This document shows positions 23,134 through 31,201 of a DNA stretch of 58,233 nucleotides, in pieces. The stretch is from assembly GCA_051162045.1 (NCBI GenBank), contig JBISDI010000025.1. One strand, written 5' to 3'. Source of the stretch: Anaerozeibacter quisquiliarum. GTDB lineage: Bacteria; Bacillota; Clostridia; Christensenellales; Aristaeellaceae. Numbering within the stretch: the stretch's first letter is position 1; each line of letters opens with the position of its first letter. Under the pieces are notes generated by a model that was not told where the DNA came from, ran no database searches, and was given only the letters and a program-made list of their open reading frames with translations. A program made the translations under genes and the position numbers.

Positions 23134-23871
23134 TCAACCGACCTCCTTTTTGACGCCCAACGGGTACTGCGGGATCATATTTTCTTTCAGCCAATTGATG
23201 GCTTCCTTGGGCGTCAATCCCCAATTGGTGGGGCAGGTGGACAGCACCTCGATCAAGGTGAAGCCCTTGCCCGCGATCTGGTACTCGAACGCCTTCTTGA
23301 TGGCCTTCTTGGCGGCGAGCACGTGCTTGACGTCGTGCACCGACACCCGCTCGATCAGCGCCGGGCCGTCGAGTGTCGAGAGCATTTCGCTCACGCGGAT
23401 CGGGTAGCCGCACCGAAGCGGATCGCGGCCCAGCGGCGACGTGGTCGATTTCTGACCGATCAGCGTGGTCGGGGCCATCTGGCCGCCGGTCATGCCGTAG
23501 ATGGCGTTGTTGACGAAGATCACCGTGATGTTTTCACCGCGAGCGGCGGCGTGCACCGCCTCGGCCGCGCCGATCGAGGCCAGGTCGCCGTCTCCCTGAT
23601 AGGTGAACACCACCTTTGAGGGATCGACACGCTTTACGCCGGTCGCCACCGCCGGCGCGCGCCCGTGCGCCGCCTCTAACATGTCGCAGTTGAAGTAGTT
23701 GTACGCGAACACCGCGCAGCCGACCGGCGCGACGCCGATCGCCTTATCGCCCACGTTCAGCTCGTCGAGCGCCTCGGCCACCAACCGGTGGATGATGCCG
23801 TGGGTGCAGCCGGGGCAGTAATGGGTCTTTTCATCCGTGAGCATCTTCGTCTTCTGAAATACGACGGCCAT
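23134..23871 (-). CDS. 2-oxoacid:ferredoxin oxidoreductase, TPP-binding beta subunit
   Basis: 245 residues with THYCPGCTHGIIHRL at the N-terminus, the thiamine diphosphate motif YQGDGDLASIGAAE ending in VIFVNNAIYGMTGGQ, and PTTLIGQKSTTSPLGRD. The catalytic core for decarboxylation. ATG 23871 is used: its first base is also the first base of the alpha-subunit stop (TAATG). Substrate cannot be told from sequence alone; 2-oxoglutarate and branched-chain 2-oxoacids are the main candidates. Confidence 0.94.
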   Translation of the reverse strand: MAVVFQKTKMLTDEKTHYCPGCTHGIIHRLVAEALDELNVGDKAIGVAPVGCAVFAYNYFNCDMLEAAHGRAPAVATGVKRVDPSKVVFTYQGDGDLASIGAAEAVHAAARGENITVIFVNNAIYGMTGGQMAPTTLIGQKSTTSPLGRDPLRCGYPIRVSEMLSTLDGPALIERVSVHDVKHVLAAKKAIKKAFEYQIAGKGFTLIEVLSTCPTNWGLTPKEAINWLKENMIPQYPLGVKKEVG

Positions 23872-24932
23872 TACAATCCCTCCCCGATGCGCTTGACTTG
23901 CGAAATGATCTCCCGGACACCCGGTATGATGCCGCCCGTGCGCCCGAAGAAGAACACCGGACACGCGCCGTTTGCCGCCAGCTTCACATCCTCGACCATC
24001 TGGCCCAGCGACATCTCGACCGACAGCAGCGCCTTGAGCGAACGCGCTTTTTCGCCGATGTAGGCGCTCGGGAACGGCCACAGCGTGATCGGGCGGATCA
24101 GTCCGGCCTTGATGCCTTCTGAGCGCAGCTTCCTGACCGCGGTCAGCGCGATGCGCGCGGTGGTGCCGTAGGCCACAAGCGCGATCTCGGCATCGTCCAT
24201 GAACTGGGTATCGTACCTGAGCTCGTTCTGCGCAAGCGCTTCCATCTTCTGCTTGAGCTTGAGGTTGTGCTGCTCGAGCACGTCGGGCTGGATGTAGAGC
24301 GAGTTAATCACCGCGCGCGGCCGATCCGCGCCCGGATGCCAGCCGGTCGCGGCCCAGGTCTTGGGCGGCAGCTCCGGTTTTTTGTATTCGGGCATGGTGA
24401 CCGGCTCCATCATCTGGCCGATCACGCCGTCGCCCAGCAACATGACCGGCGCGCGGTAGCGGTCGGCCACGTCAAACGAGCGCTGCGTCAGCTCGACCGC
24501 TTCCTGCACCGTGTTGGGGGCGAACACGCACATGTTGTAGTCGCCGTGCCCGCCGCCGCGCGTCGCCTGGAAGTAATCGGACTGCGCCGGCTGGATCGAG
24601 CCCAGGCCCGGGCCGCCGCGCACGATGTTGACGATCACGCAGGGCAGTTCCGCGCCCACGATGTAGCTGATTCCCTCCTGCTTGAGCGAGATGCCCGGGC
24701 TCGACGACGAGGTCATCACCCGCGCGCCCGCGCCCGCCGCGCCATAGACCATGTTGATCGCCGAGACCTCGCTCTCGGCCTGCAAAAACGCGCCGCCTAC
24801 CTCGGGCAGGCGCTTGGACATGTACTCGGGAATCTCATTTTGAGGGGTGATCGGGTAGCCGAAGAAGTAGCGGCAGCCCGCCTGCACCGCGGCCTCCGCG
24901 ATGGCTTCGTTGCCCTTCATCATCTGCCTCAT
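23871..24932 (-). CDS. vorB: 2-oxoacid:ferredoxin oxidoreductase, alpha subunit (VorB/KorA type)
   Basis: 353 residues. N-terminal pyrimidine-binding domain with RYFFGYPITPQNEIPEYM, ESEVSAINMVYGAAGAGAR and MTSSSSPGISLKQEG; C-terminal domain II with GLIRPITLWPFP. The close fit to the VorB-annotated branched-chain 2-oxoacid group is from recall of the family; a KorA-type role remains possible. ATG 24932 has GGAAGGAG at the right distance; the upstream ATG 24950 lies inside that site. It follows the ferredoxin subunit by 19 nt. Confidence 0.92.
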   Translation of the reverse strand: MRQMMKGNEAIAEAAVQAGCRYFFGYPITPQNEIPEYMSKRLPEVGGAFLQAESEVSAINMVYGAAGAGARVMTSSSSPGISLKQEGISYIVGAELPCVIVNIVRGGPGLGSIQPAQSDYFQATRGGGHGDYNMCVFAPNTVQEAVELTQRSFDVADRYRAPVMLLGDGVIGQMMEPVTMPEYKKPELPPKTWAATGWHPGADRPRAVINSLYIQPDVLEQHNLKLKQKMEALAQNELRYDTQFMDDAEIALVAYGTTARIALTAVRKLRSEGIKAGLIRPITLWPFPSAYIGEKARSLKALLSVEMSLGQMVEDVKLAANGACPVFFFGRTGGIIPGVREIISQVKRIGEGL

Positions 24933-24951
24933 ATGTGCCACTCCTTCCATG

Positions 24952-25155
24952 CTACTTTTCTACCGTGATCGCGCAATCGGGGCACATGCGGCCGCAGAAA
25001 GCGCAGCCGATGCAGTCCTCGGGCCGCGCCCATTCGGCGGGGTGGTACCCCTTCTTGTTGAGCTTGCCGGACATTTGAATAGCCTTTTTCGGACAGTTAT
25101 CCGCGCACAGGCCGCAGCCCTTGCAGATTTCCTCGTCAATCGTAACCTTGGGCAT
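24952..25155 (-). CDS. 2-oxoacid:ferredoxin oxidoreductase, 2x[4Fe-4S] delta subunit
   Basis: 67 residues from ATG 25155. Two ferredoxin motifs, CKGCGLCADNCP and CIGCAFCGRMCPDC, carry electrons from the catalytic core to soluble ferredoxin. A GTG four codons upstream overlaps the AGGTG ribosome site and is rejected as the start. First gene of the operon running through three signal peptidase genes to 20314. Confidence 0.93.
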   Translation of the reverse strand: MPKVTIDEEICKGCGLCADNCPKKAIQMSGKLNKKGYHPAEWARPEDCIGCAFCGRMCPDCAITVEK

Positions 25156-25202
25156 CGTTCTTTGCACCTCGCTCCCGATGAGTATAGGCTCAATGGTATC
25201 AC

Positions 25203-25231
25203 ATTATAGCGGCTTTTTGCGTTAAGTTCAA
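25203..25231 (-). promoter_or_regulatory. Sigma-A promoter of the oxidoreductase-signal peptidase operon
   Basis: Minus strand TTGAAC (25231-25226), 17-nt spacer, perfect TATAAT (25208-25203), 48 nt before the delta-subunit ATG. It drives an operon of nine closely packed or overlapping genes. Confidence 0.85.
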
Positions 25232-25243
25232 CCGCGATACACG

Positions 25244-26587
25244 CTATTTTCCTACGCAAAAATTGGCGAAAACAGAGTCGATCACCGCTTCGGACGCGTT
25301 TTTGCCCGTGATCGCCAGCAGTTGATCGAGCGCGCTCATCAGGTCGACCGCGGCGAGATCGAGCGGCAACCCCGAGTCGATCGCCCCGATCGCGCGCTCG
25401 ATCGCCGCGATCGCTCCCTTCGCGCAATCGATGTGGCGCTCTACCGTCAGCTGGTCCTCGGCCGCGGCCGCGCGAGCGGCTTCCCGCGCGATCAACGCGC
25501 GCAGCGCGGGAACCCCCTCCGACGTGCGCGCCGAGACGCGCAGCGTTTTGAGATCAGCAAGCCTCGCCCCGTCGATGCGCTCATCCAAGTCGCACTTGTT
25601 GACCACGGCGACGCAGCGTCCGTCCGCGCCTTCGATCAGCCGGTCGTCCTCGGGGGTCAACGGCTCCGAACCGTCAAGCACCAGCAGCACGAGGTCGGCA
25701 TCCCGCTGCGCGCCCCGCGCGCGCTCGACGCCCATGCGCTCAATCGGATCGTCCGCGTCGCGCTGACCCGCGGTGTCGATCAGCGTGACCCGGCATCCCT
25801 CGACCGACAGCGCCTCGCTGAGCAGGTCGCGCGTGGTGCCCGCGTACTCGGTCACAATCGCGCGGTCGCTGCCCAGGAGCGCGTTGAGCAGCGACGACTT
25901 GCCGGTGTTGGGGCGGCCGGCAAGCACGACGTTCAGCCCCTCGCGCAGGATGCGCGCGTTCCTCGGATCGGACAGGGCGATGAGCTGCTCGCGCACGCGC
26001 CGCGCGCGCTCGAGCACGGCCACAGCCGCAGCCTGCTCCTCGACCTCCTCAGGGAAGTCGTCGCCCGCCCCGATCAACGCAAGCTGGTCGATCAGCTCGC
26101 CCGCCAGCTTGCGCATCGTGGCCGATACGCCGCCGTCCAGCTGCCGGCAGGCCGCGCGCGCCGCCGCCTCACTGCCCGACGCGACCAGCGCCATCACCGC
26201 CTCGGCCTGGCTTAGGTCGATCCGACCGCCCAAAAACGCGCGCTGTGTGAACTCGCCGGGCTTTGCCGCGCGCGCGCCCAACTCGAGCACGCGACCGAGC
26301 ACCCGCCGCGCCTGCACCGTTCCGCCGTGGCACTGGATCTCGGCCACGTCCTCGCGCGTGTAGGTACAGGGCGCGGGCAGGAACACCGCCATGGCTTCGT
26401 CGATCGGCGCTCCATCCCGGCCGATCACCCGGCCATAGCACAGCCGTCCCGGCTCCATCCCTTCGCCCGACGCCCGGACGAAGCAGCCGGACAGGATGTC
26501 CCGCGCCTTCTCCCCGCTTACGCGGATGACGGCGATACCGCCCTCGCCCGGCGGCGTGGCGACGGCGGCGATGGTACCGTCCATCAT
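25244..26587 (-). CDS. mnmE: tRNA uridine-5-carboxymethylaminomethyl modification GTPase MnmE
   Basis: 447 residues: N-terminal formyl-THF-binding domain (DGTIAAVATPPGEGGIAVIR), helical domain and inserted G domain with G1 GRPNTGKSSLLN, G2 TTRDLLSE, G3 DTAGQR and G4 NKCDLD. It ends in the family C-terminus FCVGK. With MnmG it modifies wobble uridines of tRNAs. ATG 26587 overlaps the dnaN stop (ATGA), so mnmE is read after dnaN. mnmE is a usual resident of Firmicute origins, though direct dnaN-mnmE pairing is uncommon. Confidence 0.97.
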   Translation of the reverse strand: MMDGTIAAVATPPGEGGIAVIRVSGEKARDILSGCFVRASGEGMEPGRLCYGRVIGRDGAPIDEAMAVFLPAPCTYTREDVAEIQCHGGTVQARRVLGRVLELGARAAKPGEFTQRAFLGGRIDLSQAEAVMALVASGSEAAARAACRQLDGGVSATMRKLAGELIDQLALIGAGDDFPEEVEEQAAAVAVLERARRVREQLIALSDPRNARILREGLNVVLAGRPNTGKSSLLNALLGSDRAIVTEYAGTTRDLLSEALSVEGCRVTLIDTAGQRDADDPIERMGVERARGAQRDADLVLLVLDGSEPLTPEDDRLIEGADGRCVAVVNKCDLDERIDGARLADLKTLRVSARTSEGVPALRALIAREAARAAAAEDQLTVERHIDCAKGAIAAIERAIGAIDSGLPLDLAAVDLMSALDQLLAITGKNASEAVIDSVFANFCVGK

Positions 26588-27690
26588 GCGTTGACCCGCA
26601 CGGGCAGCATCAGGTAAGCGAACGCGTCGCCCTCGACCGGGCAGACCAGGCATGGACTGACCGGGGAATTGAACCGCATGTAGGCCTCGCCCTCGGGCAA
26701 TACGCGCAGGATGTCCGACACGTACACCACGTTGAACGCGATCGACAGCCCCTCGCCCTCGACCTCGACTTCGAGCTCCTCGTAGGCGTCGCCGCTCTCG
26801 GAGTTGGAGGTGATGATCATGCGCCCGTCCTCGATCTGCATCTTGATGAGGTTGTTGCGCCCCTCGCGCGCGATCAGCGAGGCGCGATCGACGCACATCG
26901 CAAATTGGTCGCGGTCGATCTTGACGCGCGTCTTCCATTCGGACGGCAGGATATGGCGATAGTTGATGTACTCGCCCTCGATCAAGGTGGAGTACAGTTG
27001 GGTTTCATCCAGCTCGACCATCATCTGCGTGCCGCCGATTTTGACATGGGCCATCTTTTCGTCCTCGGAGCCCAGTATCTTGGCGATCTCGGCCACGGCC
27101 TTGCCGGGGATGATGGCCGAAAGCTCGGGCGCGTCGCCCGATAAACGCGCGAGGCGCAGCGCGAGACGGAACCCGTCGAGCGCGATCATGCGCGCCTCGC
27201 CGTGTGCGATTTCGAGCAGGCAACCGTTGAGCACCTTGCGCGGGTCGTCGACGGCAATCGCAAACGCGGTCTCCTGCATCATGTCGCGGAGCAGGGTTTG
27301 CGGCAGCTCGAATGAGTTTTCGGCGCTGACGAGCGGGAGTGAGGGGAAAAGGTCTCCGCTCTGGCCGGCGAGGGTCATGCGCGCGCCGAGACATCTCATG
27401 GAGGAGACAAAGGTTTCGCCCACGGTGACGGTCATGAGCGCCTGGGGCATCTTGCGCACGACATCCAAGAAGAGCTTGCCGGGAAGTACGACGGCTCCTT
27501 CCTCGGAGATTTCGGCTTCTACGGTGGTGACGATGCTGATGGCGCCGTCGGAGCAGGTGAGTTCGAGGCCGCGGTCCAAGGATTTGACGAGCACGCCCTC
27601 GAGGATCGGTTGCGTGGTACGCGACGAGAGCGCGCGGACGGCGACGCTGAGGCCCGAGAGCAGGGCAGAGGTATGGCAGGAAAATTTCAT
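26584..27690 (-). CDS. dnaN: DNA polymerase III beta sliding clamp
   Basis: 368 residues covering three clamp domains: KFSCHTSALLSGLSVAVRALSSR at the start, VLPGKLFLDVVRKMP, ALDGFRLALRLA, and the C-terminal YLMLPVRVNA with the LMPVR-like end. The ATG at 27690 follows GGGAGGGAT. It is oriented away from dnaA with ychF between them, unlike the classical dnaA-dnaN operon. The DnaA-box and trio module at 27724-27775 lies directly upstream. Confidence 0.98.
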   Translation of the reverse strand: MKFSCHTSALLSGLSVAVRALSSRTTQPILEGVLVKSLDRGLELTCSDGAISIVTTVEAEISEEGAVVLPGKLFLDVVRKMPQALMTVTVGETFVSSMRCLGARMTLAGQSGDLFPSLPLVSAENSFELPQTLLRDMMQETAFAIAVDDPRKVLNGCLLEIAHGEARMIALDGFRLALRLARLSGDAPELSAIIPGKAVAEIAKILGSEDEKMAHVKIGGTQMMVELDETQLYSTLIEGEYINYRHILPSEWKTRVKIDRDQFAMCVDRASLIAREGRNNLIKMQIEDGRMIITSNSESGDAYEELEVEVEGEGLSIAFNVVYVSDILRVLPEGEAYMRFNSPVSPCLVCPVEGDAFAYLMLPVRVNA

Positions 27691-27723
27691 CGATGATCCC
27701 TCCCGAAGTCAGAGTTTTGGCCG

Positions 27724-27775
27724 TAGAAAGAATAAATAGTCGTCATAGTAATAGGGATGGGGATAATGTGGATAA
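27724..27775 (-). other. Candidate origin unwinding module (two abutting DnaA boxes plus DnaA-trio-like repeat)
   Basis: Minus strand: TTATCCACA (27775-27767, perfect box) is directly followed by TTATCCCCA (27766-27758). After TCC come the triplets CTA TTA CTA TGA CGA CTA (27754-27737) and then AT-rich TTTATT. This is the order box, spacer, trios, AT-rich DNA of the basal unwinding system described in B. subtilis, placed there also ahead of dnaN. A further box-like TTCTCCACA is at 27861-27869. Confidence 0.62.
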
Positions 27776-27917
27776 GGTCGTTTAGGGTAGGCGGTGGCAG
27801 GGTTTTTGGGGAGGCGGGAACCGGGACAAGCGGTGGACGACGCCGGGATAAGCGATCATTTTCTCCACAATTTATGCCCATTACGGCTCCTCCCCGCGCG
27901 AGCGGTCATAGGGATTC

Positions 27918-28226
27918 CAAAGGGGCAAAGTCCATTTGGCGGGGTCCAGGGGCGCAGCCCTTGGCGTAACCCCGTTCCCCTGACCGGCTTTATGGAGCAG
28001 GGACGGACTCGTTCTAAATTTCGCAGGCTCCGCCTTCGGCGTCGCCCGCGAAATTCAAAACATCGGGAACGCCGCGCCGCCTTCTCACGGTACCGGCTTC
28101 ACGGTCCTGGCGTTTGAGGACGGATGAGGCGGCGCAGGGGACGGGGAACGGGGGAACGTTGGGGCGCTGCCCCAAGCCCCGCCAAAGGGCTTTGCCCTCT
28201 GGACTCCCATCACGCTCACGCGGGGA
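27918..28226. repeat. Intergenic region with repeat elements between dnaN and ychF
   Basis: No gene is supported here. A GC-rich element at 27918-27964 (minus strand GCGCCCCTGGACCCCGCC) recurs in inverted and diverged form at 28160-28200 (plus strand GCTGCCCCAAGCCCCGCC). The second copy runs into the right half of the dispersed hairpin repeat (CTCTGGACTCCC, then TCACGCTCACGCGGGG, to 28225). An AAATTTCGC/GCGAAATT inverted pair lies at about 28015-28052. Confidence 0.6.
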
Positions 28227-28261
28227 AGAGATCCGCTTTTCTCCCTTTTTTCCCATCTTCC

Positions 28262-29359
28262 CTATACATTAAACCGGAACAGCGTTACGTCGCCGTCCTT
28301 CATCACATATTCCTTGCCCTCCGAGCGCACCAGGCCCTTTTCCTTACACGCGGCCATGCTCCCCTCCCTTACCAAATCCTCATATGCCACGATCTCCGCC
28401 CGGATAAACCCCTGCTCGAAATCGCTATGGATCTTGCCCGCCGCCTGCGGCGCCTTCGTTCCTTGCTCGATCGTCCACGCGCGTACTTCCTTGGGCCCCG
28501 CAGTCAAATAACTGATAAGCCCCAACAGCCGATAGCACACCTGCACCAGCCGGTCCAGCCCCGACGCGCCGATGCCCATCTCCTCCAAAAACAGCTGCTT
28601 CTCCTCGATCGGCAGCTGAGCGATCTCCTCCTCCACCTTCGCCGATATCACCAGCACCTGGCTGCCTTCGTCCCGCGCGATCCCCTTCACCACTTGTACC
28701 ATCCGCAGCGCGTCCTCATCCGTCCCCAGATCGCCCTCCGCAATGTTGGCGGCGTAGATCACCGGCTTGGTCGTCAGCAGGAACCACCCGCGCGCGACTT
28801 CTTTGCCTGTATCGCTTAAGCGGCAGGTACGCGCCGGCTTGCCCTGATTCAAATGCTCGGTCAGCGCTTCGGCCGCGTTCAGCTCGTCCTGGTGCCGCTT
28901 TTCGCCGTTCCTGACCAGGTGCGCGGCCTTGTCGCGGCGCTTGGCGATCGTCTCCAGGTCCGACAGGATCAGCTCCATCTGAATGGTTTCGATGTCGCGC
29001 GCGGGATCGACCGAGCCCTCGACGTGGATCACATTGTCGTCTTCAAAGCAGCGCACCACGTGCACAATCGCGTCCACCTCGCGGATGTGGCTCAGAAACT
29101 TGTTGCCCAGGCCCTCGCCGCGGCTCGCACCCTTGACCAGCCCCGCGATGTCCACAAACTCAAGCACCGCCGGCGTGTATTTCTCGGGCTTGTACATCTC
29201 GGCAAGCACGTCGAGCCGCGCGTCGGGCACCGGCACCACGCCGGTGTTGGGCTCGATCGTGCAGAAAGGGTAATTCGCCGCCTGCGCGCCCGCGCAGGTG
29301 ATCGCGTTGAATAACGTGCTCTTGCCGACGTTGGGGAGGCCCACCACGCCCAATTTCAT
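28262..29359 (-). CDS. ychF: Redox-regulated ATPase YchF (Obg family)
   Basis: 365 residues. G1 GLPNVGKSTLFNA, G3 DIAGLVKGASRGEGLGNKF, and the non-standard NxxE-type specificity loop IYAANIAEGDLG typical of YchF (ATP rather than GTP). The C-terminal TGS domain has GPKEVRAWTIEQGTKAPQAAGKIHSDFEQGFIRAE. Universally conserved, ribosome-associated. It separates dnaA from dnaN. A strong promoter lies 35 nt upstream. Confidence 0.98.
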   Translation of the reverse strand: MKLGVVGLPNVGKSTLFNAITCAGAQAANYPFCTIEPNTGVVPVPDARLDVLAEMYKPEKYTPAVLEFVDIAGLVKGASRGEGLGNKFLSHIREVDAIVHVVRCFEDDNVIHVEGSVDPARDIETIQMELILSDLETIAKRRDKAAHLVRNGEKRHQDELNAAEALTEHLNQGKPARTCRLSDTGKEVARGWFLLTTKPVIYAANIAEGDLGTDEDALRMVQVVKGIARDEGSQVLVISAKVEEEIAQLPIEEKQLFLEEMGIGASGLDRLVQVCYRLLGLISYLTAGPKEVRAWTIEQGTKAPQAAGKIHSDFEQGFIRAEIVAYEDLVREGSMAACKEKGLVRSEGKEYVMKDGDVTLFRFNV

Positions 29360-29393
29360 CTCAAAATCCCTCCGGATGCTTCACTCGGCATCC

Positions 29394-29422
29394 ATTATAC
29401 ATTACCGCGTTAGAAATATCAA
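29394..29422 (-). promoter_or_regulatory. Sigma-A promoter of ychF
   Basis: Minus strand TTGATA (29422-29417), 17-nt spacer, TATAAT (29399-29394); GGAGGGA ribosome site before the ychF ATG. Confidence 0.85.
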
Positions 29423-29648
29423 TCTTCCCTGCTTTCCCCACTCCATCCACCGCCCATCAACACGATATCTTTGAGGGTCGATACCCCAAAAAACCTTGTG
29501 CTTCTCAGGAATCACTATATAAATAGGAAATAATCCCATAAACAGCCGATATACAAATCTATATGGTCGTTTCACGCCTCACCATTCCACCCCCATTCTC
29601 CCCGAAACATTTTTTGCGACAAGTCCCGAAAAATCCGTGCCGAGCGCT

Positions 29649-29676
29649 TGATTGACCTCCAAATTTTTGATATGAT
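29649..29676 (+). promoter_or_regulatory. Candidate dnaA promoter
   Basis: TTGATT (29649-29654), 16-nt spacer, TATGAT (29671-29676), followed at once by the DnaA-box cluster, which would allow autoregulation. A GGGGGA ribosome site precedes dnaA. Confidence 0.5.
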
Positions 29677-29686
29677 AGGCACGAAC

Positions 29687-29739
29687 TTATCCCCACTCGC
29701 CCGAAAGTTTTCCACGTGCTGTGGATTTTTTGTGGATAA
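29687..29739. other. DnaA-box cluster upstream of dnaA (second part of candidate oriC)
   Basis: TTATCCCCA at 29687-29695 and a perfect box on the minus strand (TGTGGATAA, 29731-29739), with two weaker sites, TTTTCCACG (29708-29716) and TGTGGATTT (29720-29728). The 29480-29670 stretch upstream is visibly AT-rich for this genome. Bases 29423-29648 carry no gene. Confidence 0.65.
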
Positions 29740-29772
29740 GTCTTTTTCATGAAATGATATTGGGGGATACCA

Positions 29773-31098
29773 ATGATACATCAAGATCGATGGGCCGAGG
29801 TATTGAGGAGGCTGGAAAATAACAAAAGCATCACCTATCCCGCTTTTAATACCTGGATCCGTACGCTCATCGTGATGATGGCGGAAGACGGAAAGATGGT
29901 GCTGGGCACCAAGGATATGACCGGCATGAATGTGCTGCGCCAGCGCTATAGCTCGATGATCTCGGGCGCGGTGCGCGAGGTGTTCGGGCAGGAGTACGAG
30001 GTGTTCATCGTGAACGCCAACGATCCCGCGCCGCTCAATCTGTCGGCGCTGGGCGCGGAGGGCATGGATCGAACAGACTTGCTCAACCCCAAGTATACCT
30101 TCGACACGTTTGTGGTGGGCGAGTCGAATCGGTTTGCGCACGCGGCGTCGTTGGCGGTGGCGGAGATCCCGAACGACGCGTATAACCCGCTGTTCCTGTA
30201 CGGCGGCGTGGGACTGGGCAAGACCCACCTGATGCACGCGATCGGGCACCACATGCGCGCGGAGAATCCGTCGGTGAAGCTGCTCTACATCACGAGCGAG
30301 CGGTTCACCAACGACGTCATCGAGGCGATCCAGAATAAGACCACGACGGAGCTGCGCGACAGGCTGCGCAATGTGGACGTGCTGATGGTGGACGACATCC
30401 AGTTCATCGCGGGCAAAACCTCGACGCAGGAGGAGTTCTTCCACACGTTCAACCACCTGCACACGGGCGGCAAGCAGATCGTGATCTCGTCGGACCGTCC
30501 GCCGAAAGACATCCCGACGCTGGAGGAGCGGCTGCGGTCTCGGTTCGAGTGGGGGCTGATCGCCGACATCCAGAAGCCGGACTATGAGACGCGCGTGGCG
30601 ATACTCCGGAAGAAGGCGGCGACCGAGCACTATGACATCCCGGACGAGGTGCTGAGCTTCATTGCGGAGAAGGTAGAATCGAACATCCGGGAGCTCGAGG
30701 GCTCGCTGACGCGGGTGAATGCGGAGGCGACGGTCAAGCGCCAGAGCGTGACGCTGGAACTGGCGCAGCAATCGCTGTCGAACCTGGTCGGGGTGAGGGA
30801 CGCGAAGCGGATTACGCCGGACCTCATCATGCAGGTGGTGGCGGACTATTACCGGCTGGACCGGGCAGAGCTGACCTCGGCGAAGCGGCATCGGGAGATC
30901 GCGCTGCCACGGCAGGTGGCGATGTATTTGTGCAGAGAAATGACGAGCCTGTCGACGACGCGGATCGGCGACGCGTTCGGCGGGCGCGACCACACGACGG
31001 TCATGCACGGCTGCAACAAGATCGCGAACGAGTCGCGCGTCGCGCCGCAGCTGTCCAAGGCGCTGGACGACCTGAGGAGCGCCATACGCGATAAGTAG
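29773..31098 (+). CDS. dnaA: Chromosomal replication initiator DnaA
   Basis: 441 residues: domain I (about 1-85), short domain II, AAA+ domain III with Walker A YGGVGLGKTHLMHAIG, Walker B VLMVDDIQFIAGK and sensor motif ISSDRPPKDIPTLEERLRSR, then domain IV with the DnaA signature FGGRDHTTVMHGCNKI. It binds the TTATCCACA boxes on either side of ychF. ATG 29773 follows GGGGGA. It is alone in its transcript and ends at a dispersed hairpin repeat facing the aminotransferase gene. Confidence 0.99.
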   Translation: MIHQDRWAEVLRRLENNKSITYPAFNTWIRTLIVMMAEDGKMVLGTKDMTGMNVLRQRYSSMISGAVREVFGQEYEVFIVNANDPAPLNLSALGAEGMDRTDLLNPKYTFDTFVVGESNRFAHAASLAVAEIPNDAYNPLFLYGGVGLGKTHLMHAIGHHMRAENPSVKLLYITSERFTNDVIEAIQNKTTTELRDRLRNVDVLMVDDIQFIAGKTSTQEEFFHTFNHLHTGGKQIVISSDRPPKDIPTLEERLRSRFEWGLIADIQKPDYETRVAILRKKAATEHYDIPDEVLSFIAEKVESNIRELEGSLTRVNAEATVKRQSVTLELAQQSLSNLVGVRDAKRITPDLIMQVVADYYRLDRAELTSAKRHREIALPRQVAMYLCREMTSLSTTRIGDAFGGRDHTTVMHGCNKIANESRVAPQLSKALDDLRSAIRDK

Positions 31099-31116
31099 AG
31101 CGAGGGGAAGGGTTTC

Positions 31117-31187
31117 TTCCCCTCATGAGCATGACAAAAATCCAGAGGGCTTTGTCCTCTGGATTTTCGTCACGCTCACGTGGGGAA
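31117..31187. repeat. Dispersed intergenic hairpin repeat, copy 4 (plus orientation)
   Basis: Inner stem AAAATCCAGAGG (31137-31148) pairs perfectly with 31156-31167, loop GCTTTGT; outer arms begin TTCCCC and end GGGGAA, with CACGCTCACG in the right arm. It lies between the convergent dnaA and aminotransferase genes. Here the variable arm is AAAA/TTTT, with both sides changed together relative to the other copies. Confidence 0.82.
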
Positions 31188-31201
31188 CCTCCCCCTATCT
31201 T

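Noticed and set aside
29708..29716. Third parS-like site upstream of dnaA (TTTTCCACGTG)
   Set aside because: Only the CCACGTG core is shared; the right arm reads CTGTGG rather than AAACA, so it fits DnaA-box-like sequence better than parS.
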